DNA from: Clostridia bacterium
GTDB taxonomy: Bacteria; Bacillota; Clostridia; Lachnospirales; Lachnospiraceae
Length of the DNA: 64,000 nucleotides
Assembly: GCA_003249225.1 (NCBI GenBank)
Contig: QKJQ01000024.1
Location: 23,744-87,743 of the forward strand
Direction of reading: 5' to 3'
Made by a program: the position numbers and the translations under genes. Under the pieces are notes generated by a model that saw only the letters and a list, made by a program, of their open reading frames with translations, did no database searches and was not told where the DNA came from. Of this stretch, positions 36,173 through 44,489 are shown in pieces (within the stretch, counting starts at the first letter, position 1; every line of letters begins with the position of its first letter).

Positions 36173-37750
36173 ATGAAGAATTCCCTTCGCAACACAAAAA
36201 TCATAGTATTCAGCAGCATTGTAATTGGTATCCTAATCATAACTATGGTCATTTTTGCCTCCCTTGACAAAGAGACGAGCGACGAGCTAACTCCTGAATT
36301 GACTGAAACCCCGGTACCGACCGAAGTTTTGACTGCCAATTATCCAGAAAATGCGCAGACAGCGACTGTATTGGTCATCTATGTGGATACCGTGAATCAG
36401 ACTTTTACCTTCTATGATCCCAATAAAGATGAAGCCTTTTTACTCAACTATAATAATACAACCAATCTGATGAATAAATTCGGGCAGATCATTACCGCCG
36501 CTCAGGTCTCTACCGGTGATATAACCGATCTTGTTTATGATTCCCAGACATCTGAGCTATATGAGCTGCAGTTCTCAGATGATTACTGGGAGTATGACAG
36601 TGTCATTGCTCCCGATATAAACACAAACAAAAATATACTGAACATCAACAATATAAATTATCGTTGCAGCAATGATGTTATTGTCAACAGCAACGGCGAT
36701 CTCTATACACTGGCGGAACTCTATACCATAGATAAAGTAAATATACGTGGTGTTGGTGAACGAGTCTTTATAATTGATATTATAAACGGTCACGGGTCGG
36801 TCGCTTTTATTAACGAAGATGAATTCATAGGCGGAAGTCTATATCTTAATGAAGATTTTGCCGGACAGGTAACAGAAAATATGACGGTATACTTACCGGA
36901 AGGAACCTATGATATAACAATTGCCAATGGTGAACTGAGTGGTACACGCACTCTTACCATTGACCGGTTCGGAACCGCTGTATTTGACGCTTCGGAATTC
37001 GGGACTCCTGTCTACGAGACAGGAACCGTTGATTTTACTATATCACCGGAAGGCGCAGATCTATATGTTGATGATTCTTATGAATTCTATCAGACAGGTC
37101 TCGATCTTACTTATGGAGAACATGTTGTTGAAGTGTCATTGGGTGGTTATGTCACCTGGACCGGAACTATAGAGGTATCAAAGGACTATAGCAGCATACA
37201 GATTTCACTTGCAGAAGGAACTGTCACGACCGATGGAGACGCAACGGCTTCTCTGGATGATACTTCCACTGATACCTCTTCCAATACATCCACAAACAGC
37301 GGAGAGGACGCCACGGAGAATACAGATGGTTCGAGTGATACAAGCGGTAACGAAGACAGCACCTCCGATGATACCGTGACAGAACCAGAAGACAGCACTC
37401 AAGATGATACCGATTCCGAAGAATCGAACAACGATTCCACCGATGAGGGCCAGGATTCCACCGACGATACTGATGACGCTAACGACACGACGGATACTTC
37501 TGTAAACTCAGGTACAACCACTACGGCTACGATCAAATGGTTTGCCAGCGCATCCGTTATGATCGATGATATATACGTCGGCACTACCGACAGCGATGGT
37601 GAATTATCGGTTGAAGTAACGTATGGTTCTCATCAGATCTATCTGCTTATCGGCACGGTCAGTGTTCCATATCAAATCGATATTGAATCTGCAAATCCAG
37701 TCCTTAGTTTCCCAACCAATATATCGGCGGAAGGACTTTACTCCAACTAA
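36173..37750 (+). CDS. Membrane-anchored PEGA-domain surface protein
   Basis: A 525-residue protein. An N-terminal anchor (IIVFSSIVIGILIITMVIF) and an extracytoplasmic beta-rich region lead to PEGA-like repeats (FINEDEFIGGSLYLNEDFAG near residue 225, ISPEGADLYVDDSYEF near 285). A linker of about 100 residues, almost all Ser, Thr, Asp, Glu and Asn (residues about 350-450), follows, and then a last PEGA-like unit (ASVMIDDIYVGTTDSDGE). PEGA proteins are cell-surface binding modules. Start at 36173 (MKNSLRNTK) follows ATGGAGAAA. Two inverted repeats precede it (CACGAAC-AA-GTTCGTG at 36095-36110 and TGCACTG/CAGTGCA at 36141-36159). No catalytic domain seen. Confidence 0.78.
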   Translation: MKNSLRNTKIIVFSSIVIGILIITMVIFASLDKETSDELTPELTETPVPTEVLTANYPENAQTATVLVIYVDTVNQTFTFYDPNKDEAFLLNYNNTTNLMNKFGQIITAAQVSTGDITDLVYDSQTSELYELQFSDDYWEYDSVIAPDINTNKNILNINNINYRCSNDVIVNSNGDLYTLAELYTIDKVNIRGVGERVFIIDIINGHGSVAFINEDEFIGGSLYLNEDFAGQVTENMTVYLPEGTYDITIANGELSGTRTLTIDRFGTAVFDASEFGTPVYETGTVDFTISPEGADLYVDDSYEFYQTGLDLTYGEHVVEVSLGGYVTWTGTIEVSKDYSSIQISLAEGTVTTDGDATASLDDTSTDTSSNTSTNSGEDATENTDGSSDTSGNEDSTSDDTVTEPEDSTQDDTDSEESNNDSTDEGQDSTDDTDDANDTTDTSVNSGTTTTATIKWFASASVMIDDIYVGTTDSDGELSVEVTYGSHQIYLLIGTVSVPYQIDIESANPVLSFPTNISAEGLYSN

Positions 37751-37812
37751 AAGGAAAGGAAGAAATACTTTGTCCCAGCATAACGCTGACAAAAGATTTC
37801 TTCCTTCTTTTT
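37751..37812. terminator. Terminator after the PEGA gene
   Basis: A 19-bp stem (37756-37774 with 37788-37806) with two mismatches, followed by TTCTTTTT. Confidence 0.85.
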
Positions 37813-37852
37813 GCTTGTTTTCAGAAAAATCGTACCTCATCGCTTCAAGCGA

Positions 37853-37910
37853 TGATCATCACTTCTGGCGTCGCTCATCACTTCTAGTACTGCTCATCAC
37901 TTTTAGTGCT
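37853..37910. repeat. Three tandem copies of a ~19-bp unit at the end of dnaB
   Basis: Units with consensus GCTCATCACTTCTAGTGCT at 37853-37871, 37873-37891 and 37892-37910, immediately beyond and into the last codons of dnaB on the minus strand. A GCGATG-type hairpin (CATCGCTTCAAGCGATG, 37838-37854) is adjacent. Non-coding. Confidence 0.5.
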
Positions 37911-39231
37911 GAAGATTATTGAATCTTGTGTATTCAAGCTGTGATTTTAATTCAACGGTTCCTGTCGGACCATTTCTTTGCTTACCAATAATGATCTCCG
38001 CAATCCCCTTCTTCTCTGAGTCATGATTGTAGTATTCATCACGGTATATGAACATTACGACATCGGCATCCTGCTCGATGGCACCGGATTCACGAAGATC
38101 AGAAAGCATCGGACGCTTATCCGGTCTCTGTTCTACGGCACGGCTAAGCTGTGAACAGGCAAGTACCGGACATTTTAATTCACGCGCCAAAGCCTTTAAT
38201 GAACGGGAAATGTCTGAGATCTCCTGCTGACGGCTTTCGCTCTTCTTACTGCCAGACATAAGCTGAAGGTAGTCAATGATGATCATGCCAAGATTATGCT
38301 CTAATTTATATTTACGACACTTTGAACGCATCTCTGAAATCGAGATACCCGGGGTGTCGTCTATGATCAGATTTGATTCACCGATCCTTCTCGCACTTTC
38401 CATAAGCTTTGCCCAGTGCTCATCGTTCAGATTACCGGTACGGATCAGCTGGGAATCTACTCTTGAGTTCATGGCAAGCATACGGTTTACCATCTGGACC
38501 TGTGACATTTCCAAACTAAAAATAGCGGTCGTTACATTCAGCTTCAGAACGGCGTGTTCGGCAATATTTAGAACAAATGCTGTCTTACCCATAGACGGAC
38601 GCGCAGCAATCAGAACAAGGTCAGAAGGCTGAAATCCTGCGGTCTTATAATCAAGATCATAGAATCCAGATGCAATACCGGTTACACCGCCTTTGTTTCC
38701 AGCTGCCGCCTCAATCGTATCAAGCGTTGCAATAACGACATCCTTTATACTGACAAAATCACTGATGTTCCTTTTCTGAACGATATCAAAGATCTGCTTC
38801 TCTGTATCACCTAAGATGTCCTCAATGCGCTCCTTATCGAGATAACAGGCATTCGATATACCTTCTGTTGTTTTGATCAGTTTCCTAAGAAGCGACTTTT
38901 CCGATACAATGTTGGCATAATACTTAATATTAGCGGAAGTCGGAACCGCACGGATCAAATCACCTATAAATTCAAGACTGGCTACTTCCGGCGGTACGTC
39001 TTTTTCGCGCAGTCGATCCTGCAGCGTAACAAGATCGACCGGTTTGTCTTCGTTATATAATTCGACCATAGCATCGAACAGAACGCCGTAACGGCGTTCA
39101 TAGAAGTCTTCTGCTATGATCATTTCTGAGGCAGCAACAATCGCGTCACGATCCATAATCATCGACCCGATAACAGATTGCTCTGCTTCTTCACTATGAG
39201 GTAATACTTTCTTTATAAATGCCTCATCCAT
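37903..39231 (-). CDS. dnaB: Replicative DNA helicase
   Basis: A 442-residue hexameric helicase that unwinds DNA ahead of the replisome. The N-terminal domain starts PHSEEAEQSVIGSMIMD. The RecA-like ATPase has Walker A ARPSMGKTAF (210-219), Walker B LGMIIIDYLQLM, and the late motifs ACSQLSRAVEQRPDKRPMLS and DLRESGAIEQDADVVMFIYR. No intein. It is the last gene of the gdpP-rplI-dnaB operon, starting 15 nt after rplI, a conserved Firmicute order. Confidence 0.97.
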   Translation of the reverse strand: MDEAFIKKVLPHSEEAEQSVIGSMIMDRDAIVAASEMIIAEDFYERRYGVLFDAMVELYNEDKPVDLVTLQDRLREKDVPPEVASLEFIGDLIRAVPTSANIKYYANIVSEKSLLRKLIKTTEGISNACYLDKERIEDILGDTEKQIFDIVQKRNISDFVSIKDVVIATLDTIEAAAGNKGGVTGIASGFYDLDYKTAGFQPSDLVLIAARPSMGKTAFVLNIAEHAVLKLNVTTAIFSLEMSQVQMVNRMLAMNSRVDSQLIRTGNLNDEHWAKLMESARRIGESNLIIDDTPGISISEMRSKCRKYKLEHNLGMIIIDYLQLMSGSKKSESRQQEISDISRSLKALARELKCPVLACSQLSRAVEQRPDKRPMLSDLRESGAIEQDADVVMFIYRDEYYNHDSEKKGIAEIIIGKQRNGPTGTVELKSQLEYTRFNNLQH

Positions 39232-39246
39232 TTTACTGGTTCCTTC

Positions 39247-39693
39247 CTACAATCCTTCTACTTTTACCTTTAACAAAACGGTAACCTGCGGATGCAGCTT
39301 GACCGACACTTCATATTCTCCCGTGCTCTTGATCTGATCGGAAATGTTTATCTTCTTCTTATCGATCTCAAGCTGGTGCTGTTCCAATAATACAGTCGCG
39401 ATCTCCTTGCTGGAAACAGAACCGAATACTTTTCCATTCTCACCGGTCTTTATCTTCAAGGTTACACCGATCTTCTTGATCTGTTCGCCAAGGATCTGTG
39501 CTTCCTTTAATATCTCCTGACGTTCTCTTTCTTCGTCTTCCCTCTGCTTTTTCAGGTCGGAAAGATTCTTCTTGGATGCTTCAATTCCAAGCTTCTTCGG
39601 TAATATGAAGTTCCTTGCGTACCCATCATTTACTTTAACGATCTCACCTTTTTTACCAAGTGCTTTTACATCCTGTAACAATATGACTTCCAT
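39247..39693 (-). CDS. rplI: 50S ribosomal protein bL9
   Basis: A 148-residue ribosomal protein. The N-terminal rRNA-binding domain is MEVILLQDVKALGKKGEIVK with GYARNFILPKKLG, then a long charged helix (residues 45-75) and the C-terminal domain GKVFGSVSSKEIA. It starts 1 nt after the gdpP stop, so translation is likely coupled. Confidence 0.97.
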   Translation of the reverse strand: MEVILLQDVKALGKKGEIVKVNDGYARNFILPKKLGIEASKKNLSDLKKQREDEERERQEILKEAQILGEQIKKIGVTLKIKTGENGKVFGSVSSKEIATVLLEQHQLEIDKKKINISDQIKSTGEYEVSVKLHPQVTVLLKVKVEGL

Positions 39694-39694
39694 T

Positions 39695-41752
39695 TTATGC
39701 TCCTTCTTTCTTCATTGTATTAAGAACACCTTTGACTTTTTCAATAGCCTCGCGCAGAGAACAATCTGTCAGCTGCGCTCCGGCTACGCTCATATGTCCA
39801 CCGCCGCCGATCTTCTCCATGACCACCTGTACGTTCAGTTCATCGATGGAACGGGCACTGATATAGATCTTGTCGTTGTATTCCGTAAACACAAAAGATG
39901 CTTTTATCTCTGTTATATTCAATAATTCATTTGCGACCTGTGCACACAGGACAGTCGGACTCTCCACTCCGGTATCATCCAGTACAGCAAAGGCATAATT
40001 ATCAAGATAGATATCGGTCGAAGATACAGCCGATGCTTTTGCCATATATTCCAGTAATTCTGTACGGAACATCTTACGGATTCTTGTAACATCCGCGCCG
40101 CTTCGTCTAAGATAGGCGGCTGCTTCAAAGGTTCTCACACCGGTCTTATTCAGGAAATTATTCGTATCCATTACAATTCCGGCATACATGGCATCCGCTT
40201 CTGCCTGTCGCAGTCTAAGTCCTTCACTGATATACTGCAGAATCTCTGCGACCATTTCACAGGAGGATGAAGCATAAGGCTCAACGTAGGACAGAACCGC
40301 ATTATCCGGGGTCTCCCCTGTCTGTCTGTGATGATCAAGAATAACGATACTGTCTGAGACGTCCAGAAGTTCCGGACACTCCGTGTAATTTGGACGGTTT
40401 ACGTCAACCATAACGATCAGTGTATTGGCATTGGCCATTGCCTTGGCTTCCGCACTGTTAATGAACAGATCATCTTCATAGTCTGCGTTGTTCAGGAAGC
40501 GATTGACCATGGGACGAAGCGATGTCGTCACTTCGTTAATAACAATATGCGCTTTTTTATTCAGCGTTTTTGCTATACGGTAAATACCAATTGCTGCACC
40601 AAAGGAATCAACATCCCCGATGGCATGACCCATAACGATAATATCGTCCTTTGTCTCAAGCAATTCGCGTAATGCATGTGCTTTTACCCTTGCTTTTACA
40701 CGTGTATTCTTCTCAACCGAAACACTCTTGCCTCCAAAGTAGGAGGTATTCTCGTGCTCTTTCAATACGACCTGGTCTCCGCCACGTCCAAGAGCAAGGT
40801 CAATGGCTGTTCTCGCCTGTTTATAACCTTTGTTAAAGTTCTCAGCATCCACACTCAGTCCAATGCTGATCGTAACAGGAAGCTCATTTCCAATATTGAC
40901 ACCACGAACTTCATCAAGAATCGGAAATCTGGTCTCACAAAGCTGCGGTAGATAGCGATTCTGGAAAATACAGATATACTTATCCTTTTCCAGCTTTTTA
41001 ATAATAGCGTCAATGCTCTGCATGTTCTTGTTGATTTTTCGCTCTACAAGCGCTGACAGCAAGGATCTGCGCACTTCATCAATGCTCTCAAGTGCTTCCT
41101 CATAGTTGTCAATATATAAAAGACCTATGATCAGCTTTTGGTCTGATAAATCTTTTTTTAACGTTACGATCTCTGTCTCATCATACAGATACATGGTCAG
41201 CAGCGAATTCCTGTGTTTCTGATCACTGTCTGTATCTTCATAGCTCCAGTAGGTATCCGCATCAAGATCAGCAGCAAAGATATAACGGAATAAGACCAGA
41301 TAATGCTTTTCGTTATGCCGAATGTGAAGTGTGTTATCCTGTTCACTCTTAGGCAGCATATCTTCCTTAATTGATTCAAATATATGAAAAATGGACTGTC
41401 TGGACGCTTTCGCAAATCCGGCAATCTCAGCAAATTCATCATTCATCCAGAGAAGATGTCCCTCAGAATCAATCACAGAATACGGTACCGCCATCTCTTT
41501 CATCAGCCTGCGTTGTACCTGCCCGTAATTCGAAGCATACGTCACCAGAGCTCCAAGCAATTTGGGCTTTGCTATAAAGTAAGCTGTCAATGCTAAAAGG
41601 GAATACAGAACCACAAATAAAAATACGATTCTTCCAATTCTCTGATCAAAAAGAAGTATCACTATATTCATACAAAGTAATAAAGGAATCATCAGCATCG
41701 GCCACAAAAGGTAAATGCGCATGCCTCCTTTAAGTTTCAGATCTTTTTTCAT
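39695..41752 (-). CDS. gdpP: Cyclic-di-AMP phosphodiesterase (GdpP/YybT family)
   Basis: A 685-residue membrane protein. Two N-terminal transmembrane segments (residues about 13-62) are followed by a PAS-like domain (PYSVIDSEGHLLWMNDEFAE, about 92-150), a degenerate GGDEF domain (about 175-340, GRGGDQVVL instead of GGDEF) and a DHH/DHHA1 phosphodiesterase module (GHAIGDVDSFGAAIG, VDVNRPNY, ILDHHRQTG, and GGGGHMSVAGAQL near 650). It cleaves c-di-AMP to pApA and so affects osmotic and wall homeostasis. First gene of the operon with rplI and dnaB. Confidence 0.95.
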   Translation of the reverse strand: MKKDLKLKGGMRIYLLWPMLMIPLLLCMNIVILLFDQRIGRIVFLFVVLYSLLALTAYFIAKPKLLGALVTYASNYGQVQRRLMKEMAVPYSVIDSEGHLLWMNDEFAEIAGFAKASRQSIFHIFESIKEDMLPKSEQDNTLHIRHNEKHYLVLFRYIFAADLDADTYWSYEDTDSDQKHRNSLLTMYLYDETEIVTLKKDLSDQKLIIGLLYIDNYEEALESIDEVRRSLLSALVERKINKNMQSIDAIIKKLEKDKYICIFQNRYLPQLCETRFPILDEVRGVNIGNELPVTISIGLSVDAENFNKGYKQARTAIDLALGRGGDQVVLKEHENTSYFGGKSVSVEKNTRVKARVKAHALRELLETKDDIIVMGHAIGDVDSFGAAIGIYRIAKTLNKKAHIVINEVTTSLRPMVNRFLNNADYEDDLFINSAEAKAMANANTLIVMVDVNRPNYTECPELLDVSDSIVILDHHRQTGETPDNAVLSYVEPYASSSCEMVAEILQYISEGLRLRQAEADAMYAGIVMDTNNFLNKTGVRTFEAAAYLRRSGADVTRIRKMFRTELLEYMAKASAVSSTDIYLDNYAFAVLDDTGVESPTVLCAQVANELLNITEIKASFVFTEYNDKIYISARSIDELNVQVVMEKIGGGGHMSVAGAQLTDCSLREAIEKVKGVLNTMKKEGA

Positions 41753-41827
41753 AGCAGCTCCCGTCTTCCATCAAATATTACATAATGCAACGAACTCCCC
41801 AACAAAATATCCTAAACCCGCTTCCCC

Positions 41828-41856
41828 ATTATATCACATTTCCTTACAAAATGAAA
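41828..41856 (-). promoter_or_regulatory. Promoter of the gdpP-rplI-dnaB operon
   Basis: On the minus strand, TTTCAT (41856-41851), 17-bp spacer, and TATAAT (41833-41828) with an extended TG. An inverted pair ATATCCTAAA (41807-41816) and TTTAGGATAT (41876-41885) flanks it, possibly an operator pair; the second also lies within the palindrome AGGATATCCT. Confidence 0.65.
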
Positions 41857-41938
41857 TATTTTTTAGAGGAGCTGATTTAGGATATCCTGTTTACAGCTTT
41901 ATGATATGTGTCTTTGACTTGTTCCGTGCATTATGCGT

Positions 41939-43489
41939 TTAGTTCCCGCCGTTTCCACTTCCGCTGCCTTTTCCATTATTTGTTTTTGACCCACTGTTAT
42001 CACTGCTTCCGGAATCGTTGTCTGAATCATTGTTTTCACCACTATTATTCGTACCCTCTTGTATTGTCATACCATCAGAATTCTCGGAATCATCTGTTGG
42101 TACAGGGGTTACCGACGGTGTGACGGATGGGGTGACGGTCACTTCACTATTCTTGCTCTGTCCATTTCCCTGATTCTTGTCATCCGCTTTCGCCTCTGCG
42201 TCTGCTGCTTTATCGTCTGCCTTGGCCTTTGCTTCATCTGCTTTAGCCTGTGCATCTGCTGCCTTTTCATCCGCTTTTGCTTGCGCTTCGTCTGATTTAG
42301 CCTGTGCATCTGCTGCCTTATCGTCCGCTTTTACCTGTGCTTCGTCTGATTTAGCCTGTGCATCTGCTGCCTTTTCGTCCGCTTTTGCCTGTGCTTCGTC
42401 TGATTTAGCCTGTGCATCTGCTGCCTTTTCGTCCGCTTTTGCCTGTGCTTCGTCTGATTTAGCCTGTGCATCTGCTGCCTTTTCGTCCGCTTTTGCCTGC
42501 GCTTCGTCTGATTTAGCCTGTGCATTTGCTGCCTTTTCATCCGCTTTTGCCTGCGCTTCGTCTGATTTAGCCTGTGCACCTTCTGCCTTTTCGTCTGCTT
42601 TATCCTGTGCATTAGCGGCTTTATCTTCTGCTCTGGATGCAGCATCATTAACCTGTATTTCTGTCATGATATCTCTGACTGACCTATGCAGCCATTCTTC
42701 TGTATCATATGTTTCGCTGTCCTCGGTACTGGCCTTAAGTTTTTCGACCAGATTTAATTTACCAGGTGTTGTTCCAAGTTCTCTTGCTTCCTGAACTCTG
42801 TCATAACCTACACTGTCAACTTCAACCACTACATCATCCTGTACAAATCCTTTTACCGCTGCCTGAATCGCTTCTGCGAGCTGGTCTGCATCTCCCATAT
42901 TGCTTGCTTTATTTGCAATCGTTATGACCAGGCCACCTTGAATTCTGAACACGGAACCGGATACTGTCTGATATGCTGAACCGGATACGGCATTATATAC
43001 CGAACCGGATACTACATAAGCCGATCCTGATACAATTCCATACGCTGAGCCGGATACGGCGCCTGTACCGCTGAAATATCCATCACTTGTTATCTGTGTA
43101 ATCGTGTCCAGGATTGCGTCTTCGATGTTCTTGTACTTAATTGACTTAATATCAAGCTCACTAAGTATCACTGACCCGTCATCATTTATTGCTTCCACAT
43201 GAATGACTCTGTCGTATTGATTAACGGTAAACACGATGGATGGATTAACATCCAGGCTGACATAAGTATATGGACTTAAGTAGGTTCCTGTCAGGATTCC
43301 TGCCGCTACTAAAAATACAGCGATGGAGGCGGCAATGGCAATTAATTTGCCTGTTACTTTTGTTTTATTTTCTTTCATCTCAATCACCTGTCCAATCTTA
43401 AAATTACTGTCCTTAAGTTTTCGAATATTGCCGTCTTCCATCAGAACAGCGGCAAATCCATTCTGAATCTCAACTACTACACTTTTCAT
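41939..43489 (-). CDS. rsgI: RsgI-type anti-sigma factor with repetitive ectodomain
   Basis: A 516-residue single-pass anti-sigma factor. The cytoplasmic RsgI_N domain (1-45: MKSVVVEIQNGFAAVLMEDG) binds SigI. A transmembrane helix (49-68) leads to the periplasmic RsgI region with VSLDVNPSIVF (residues 77-87); the Asn-Pro bond there is the reported autoproteolysis site of the family. A run of V-S-G-S-A-Y repeats (144-181) is inserted in that domain. Residues about 270-440 are 18-residue repeats rich in Ala, Lys, Asp and Gln that should form a long charged helix, ending in a Thr/Pro and Ser/Asn/Gly-rich tail. It overlaps sigI by 4 bp. Confidence 0.9.
   Translation of the reverse strand: MKSVVVEIQNGFAAVLMEDGNIRKLKDSNFKIGQVIEMKENKTKVTGKLIAIAASIAVFLVAAGILTGTYLSPYTYVSLDVNPSIVFTVNQYDRVIHVEAINDDGSVILSELDIKSIKYKNIEDAILDTITQITSDGYFSGTGAVSGSAYGIVSGSAYVVSGSVYNAVSGSAYQTVSGSVFRIQGGLVITIANKASNMGDADQLAEAIQAAVKGFVQDDVVVEVDSVGYDRVQEARELGTTPGKLNLVEKLKASTEDSETYDTEEWLHRSVRDIMTEIQVNDAASRAEDKAANAQDKADEKAEGAQAKSDEAQAKADEKAANAQAKSDEAQAKADEKAADAQAKSDEAQAKADEKAADAQAKSDEAQAKADEKAADAQAKSDEAQVKADDKAADAQAKSDEAQAKADEKAADAQAKADEAKAKADDKAADAEAKADDKNQGNGQSKNSEVTVTPSVTPSVTPVPTDDSENSDGMTIQEGTNNSGENNDSDNDSGSSDNSGSKTNNGKGSGSGNGGN
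42178..42640 (-). repeat. 54-bp tandem repeats encoding the RsgI helical stalk
   Basis: About eight copies of a 54-bp unit encoding AKADEKAADAQAKSDEAQ, with small changes. Highly similar copies make slippage and length variation likely. The repeats also leave the opposite strand open (42177-42794), which is a shadow and not a gene. There is no unique spacer between units, so this is not a CRISPR array. Confidence 0.9.
42947..43063 (-). repeat. Short repeats encoding VSGSAY/VSGSVY units in RsgI
   Basis: Five degenerate units of 21-24 bp (consensus protein V-S-G-S-A/V-Y/F plus 1-2 residues) within the periplasmic domain just after the RsgI Asn-Pro motif region. Confidence 0.8.
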
Positions 43490-44226
43490 ATGTCTGCCTC
43501 CTTTCTAATGAAATGCAGATATTCCGCAAGGTTTGGATACTCCCCTGAAAGTATCTCAACTGCTGCTATTATATATTTACGATGACGCTCCAGTATTTTT
43601 CGGGGTAGCTTTTCATTTTTTTCAATAATTTTTATGGGAAGTTGTTTTGACCGTCTCATCTCTTTTGCAAGTACGGGTGACTGAAGTATATAATTCACTG
43701 CTTTCGCGCAGGCTTTTCTTGTTTTTTCCGCATGAGGAGATACCTCTGTCAGTTCCATAAAAGAAAATCCATAACCAGACAGGATACCACTGATTGCATT
43801 GATTTCAAGCGCAATGCTCTGCCGGTCTTCTTCCATGGACAGGCTTGTTATTGCCACTTGTCTGGATACTTCTGACTGTAAAGCTCCATCATTTTCATCC
43901 TGCGATCTGGAATCGGATTCAAAAAGATACGGATCCACTATTTCTTCTTGGTCGTACTTTCCCTGCTTTCTGCTGTAATCAATTAACTTTCTCTTCATTA
44001 CAAGATCTGCATAGGATAAAAAGCTCCCTTTTTCCATGTCGTAGGTCTGAACAGCTGTATGGAAAGCTTCCAGTGCAATTGACCATTCATCGTCACTTTT
44101 TGTAACAAAATTGTGCCTCACGGAAGAAGCCACTGCCCGAATATGTGATTCGTAACGGTGGGTAAGCTGTTCAAAAATCTCTTCATCCTGCGAAGCCTTC
44201 ATGGCCAGTTGATCGATCTCTCTCAA
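43486..44226 (-). CDS. sigI: RNA polymerase sigma factor SigI
   Basis: A 246-residue ECF-like sigma factor of the SigI group. The sigma-2 region shows FEQLTHRYESHIRAVASSVR, EWSIALEAFHTAVQTYDMEK and GSFLSYADLVMKRKLIDYSR. The C-terminal SigI domain includes KLPRKILERHRKYIIAAVEI and LSGEYPNLAEYLHFIR. Start chosen as TTG at 44226 (LREIDQLAMKAS), 8-9 nt after AAAGGAG. The ATG at 44304 has no site and would add 26 unlikely residues across the promoter downstream region. It overlaps rsgI by 4 bp (ATGA), so the pair is translationally coupled. In clostridia SigI/RsgI pairs sense extracellular polymers or envelope stress. Confidence 0.9.
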   Translation of the reverse strand: MREIDQLAMKASQDEEIFEQLTHRYESHIRAVASSVRHNFVTKSDDEWSIALEAFHTAVQTYDMEKGSFLSYADLVMKRKLIDYSRKQGKYDQEEIVDPYLFESDSRSQDENDGALQSEVSRQVAITSLSMEEDRQSIALEINAISGILSGYGFSFMELTEVSPHAEKTRKACAKAVNYILQSPVLAKEMRRSKQLPIKIIEKNEKLPRKILERHRKYIIAAVEILSGEYPNLAEYLHFIRKEADI

Positions 44227-44293
44227 AAAAAGCACTCCTTTTATTGTAACTGTTATATATAACCTGTATTTTATACCTTGCCTTTGCACCTTT

Positions 44294-44322
44294 ATTATTA
44301 ACACTTTTTCGCATTATGTCAA
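44294..44322 (-). promoter_or_regulatory. Promoter of sigI-rsgI
   Basis: On the minus strand, TTGACA (44322-44317), 17-bp spacer and AATAAT (44299-44294). The leader is about 60 nt to the TTG start. This is a sigma-A promoter; no SigI-type promoter was recognised here. Confidence 0.7.
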
Positions 44323-44411
44323 CCCGTGAATACAATTACATATTTTGTTTTGTTTTACTTTGTTTTTGCATTTACGATAGTTTGTGAATAAACGTCTGGC
44401 TTTCTTACAAC

Positions 44412-44444
44412 AAAAAAAGGCAGTTCAAAAAGAACCACCTTTCC
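44412..44444 (-). terminator. Terminator after the large surface protein gene
   Basis: On the minus strand, AAAGG..GTTC-TTTTT-GAAC..CCTTT followed by a T-run. It separates the gene at 44490 from sigI. Confidence 0.75.
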
Positions 44445-44489
44445 CTTATTACATTTAAAATACTTAAATTCATCCTGTCTTCGAAGCAC

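Noticed and set aside
42178..42640. Regular repeats that could suggest a CRISPR array
   Set aside because: Units are contiguous without unique spacers, encode protein in frame, and no cas genes are present.
42177..42794. Long plus-strand open frame rich in Ala, Ser and Phe
   Set aside because: It is the antisense shadow of the 54-bp repeats in rsgI; no ribosome site and repetitive, non-protein-like composition.
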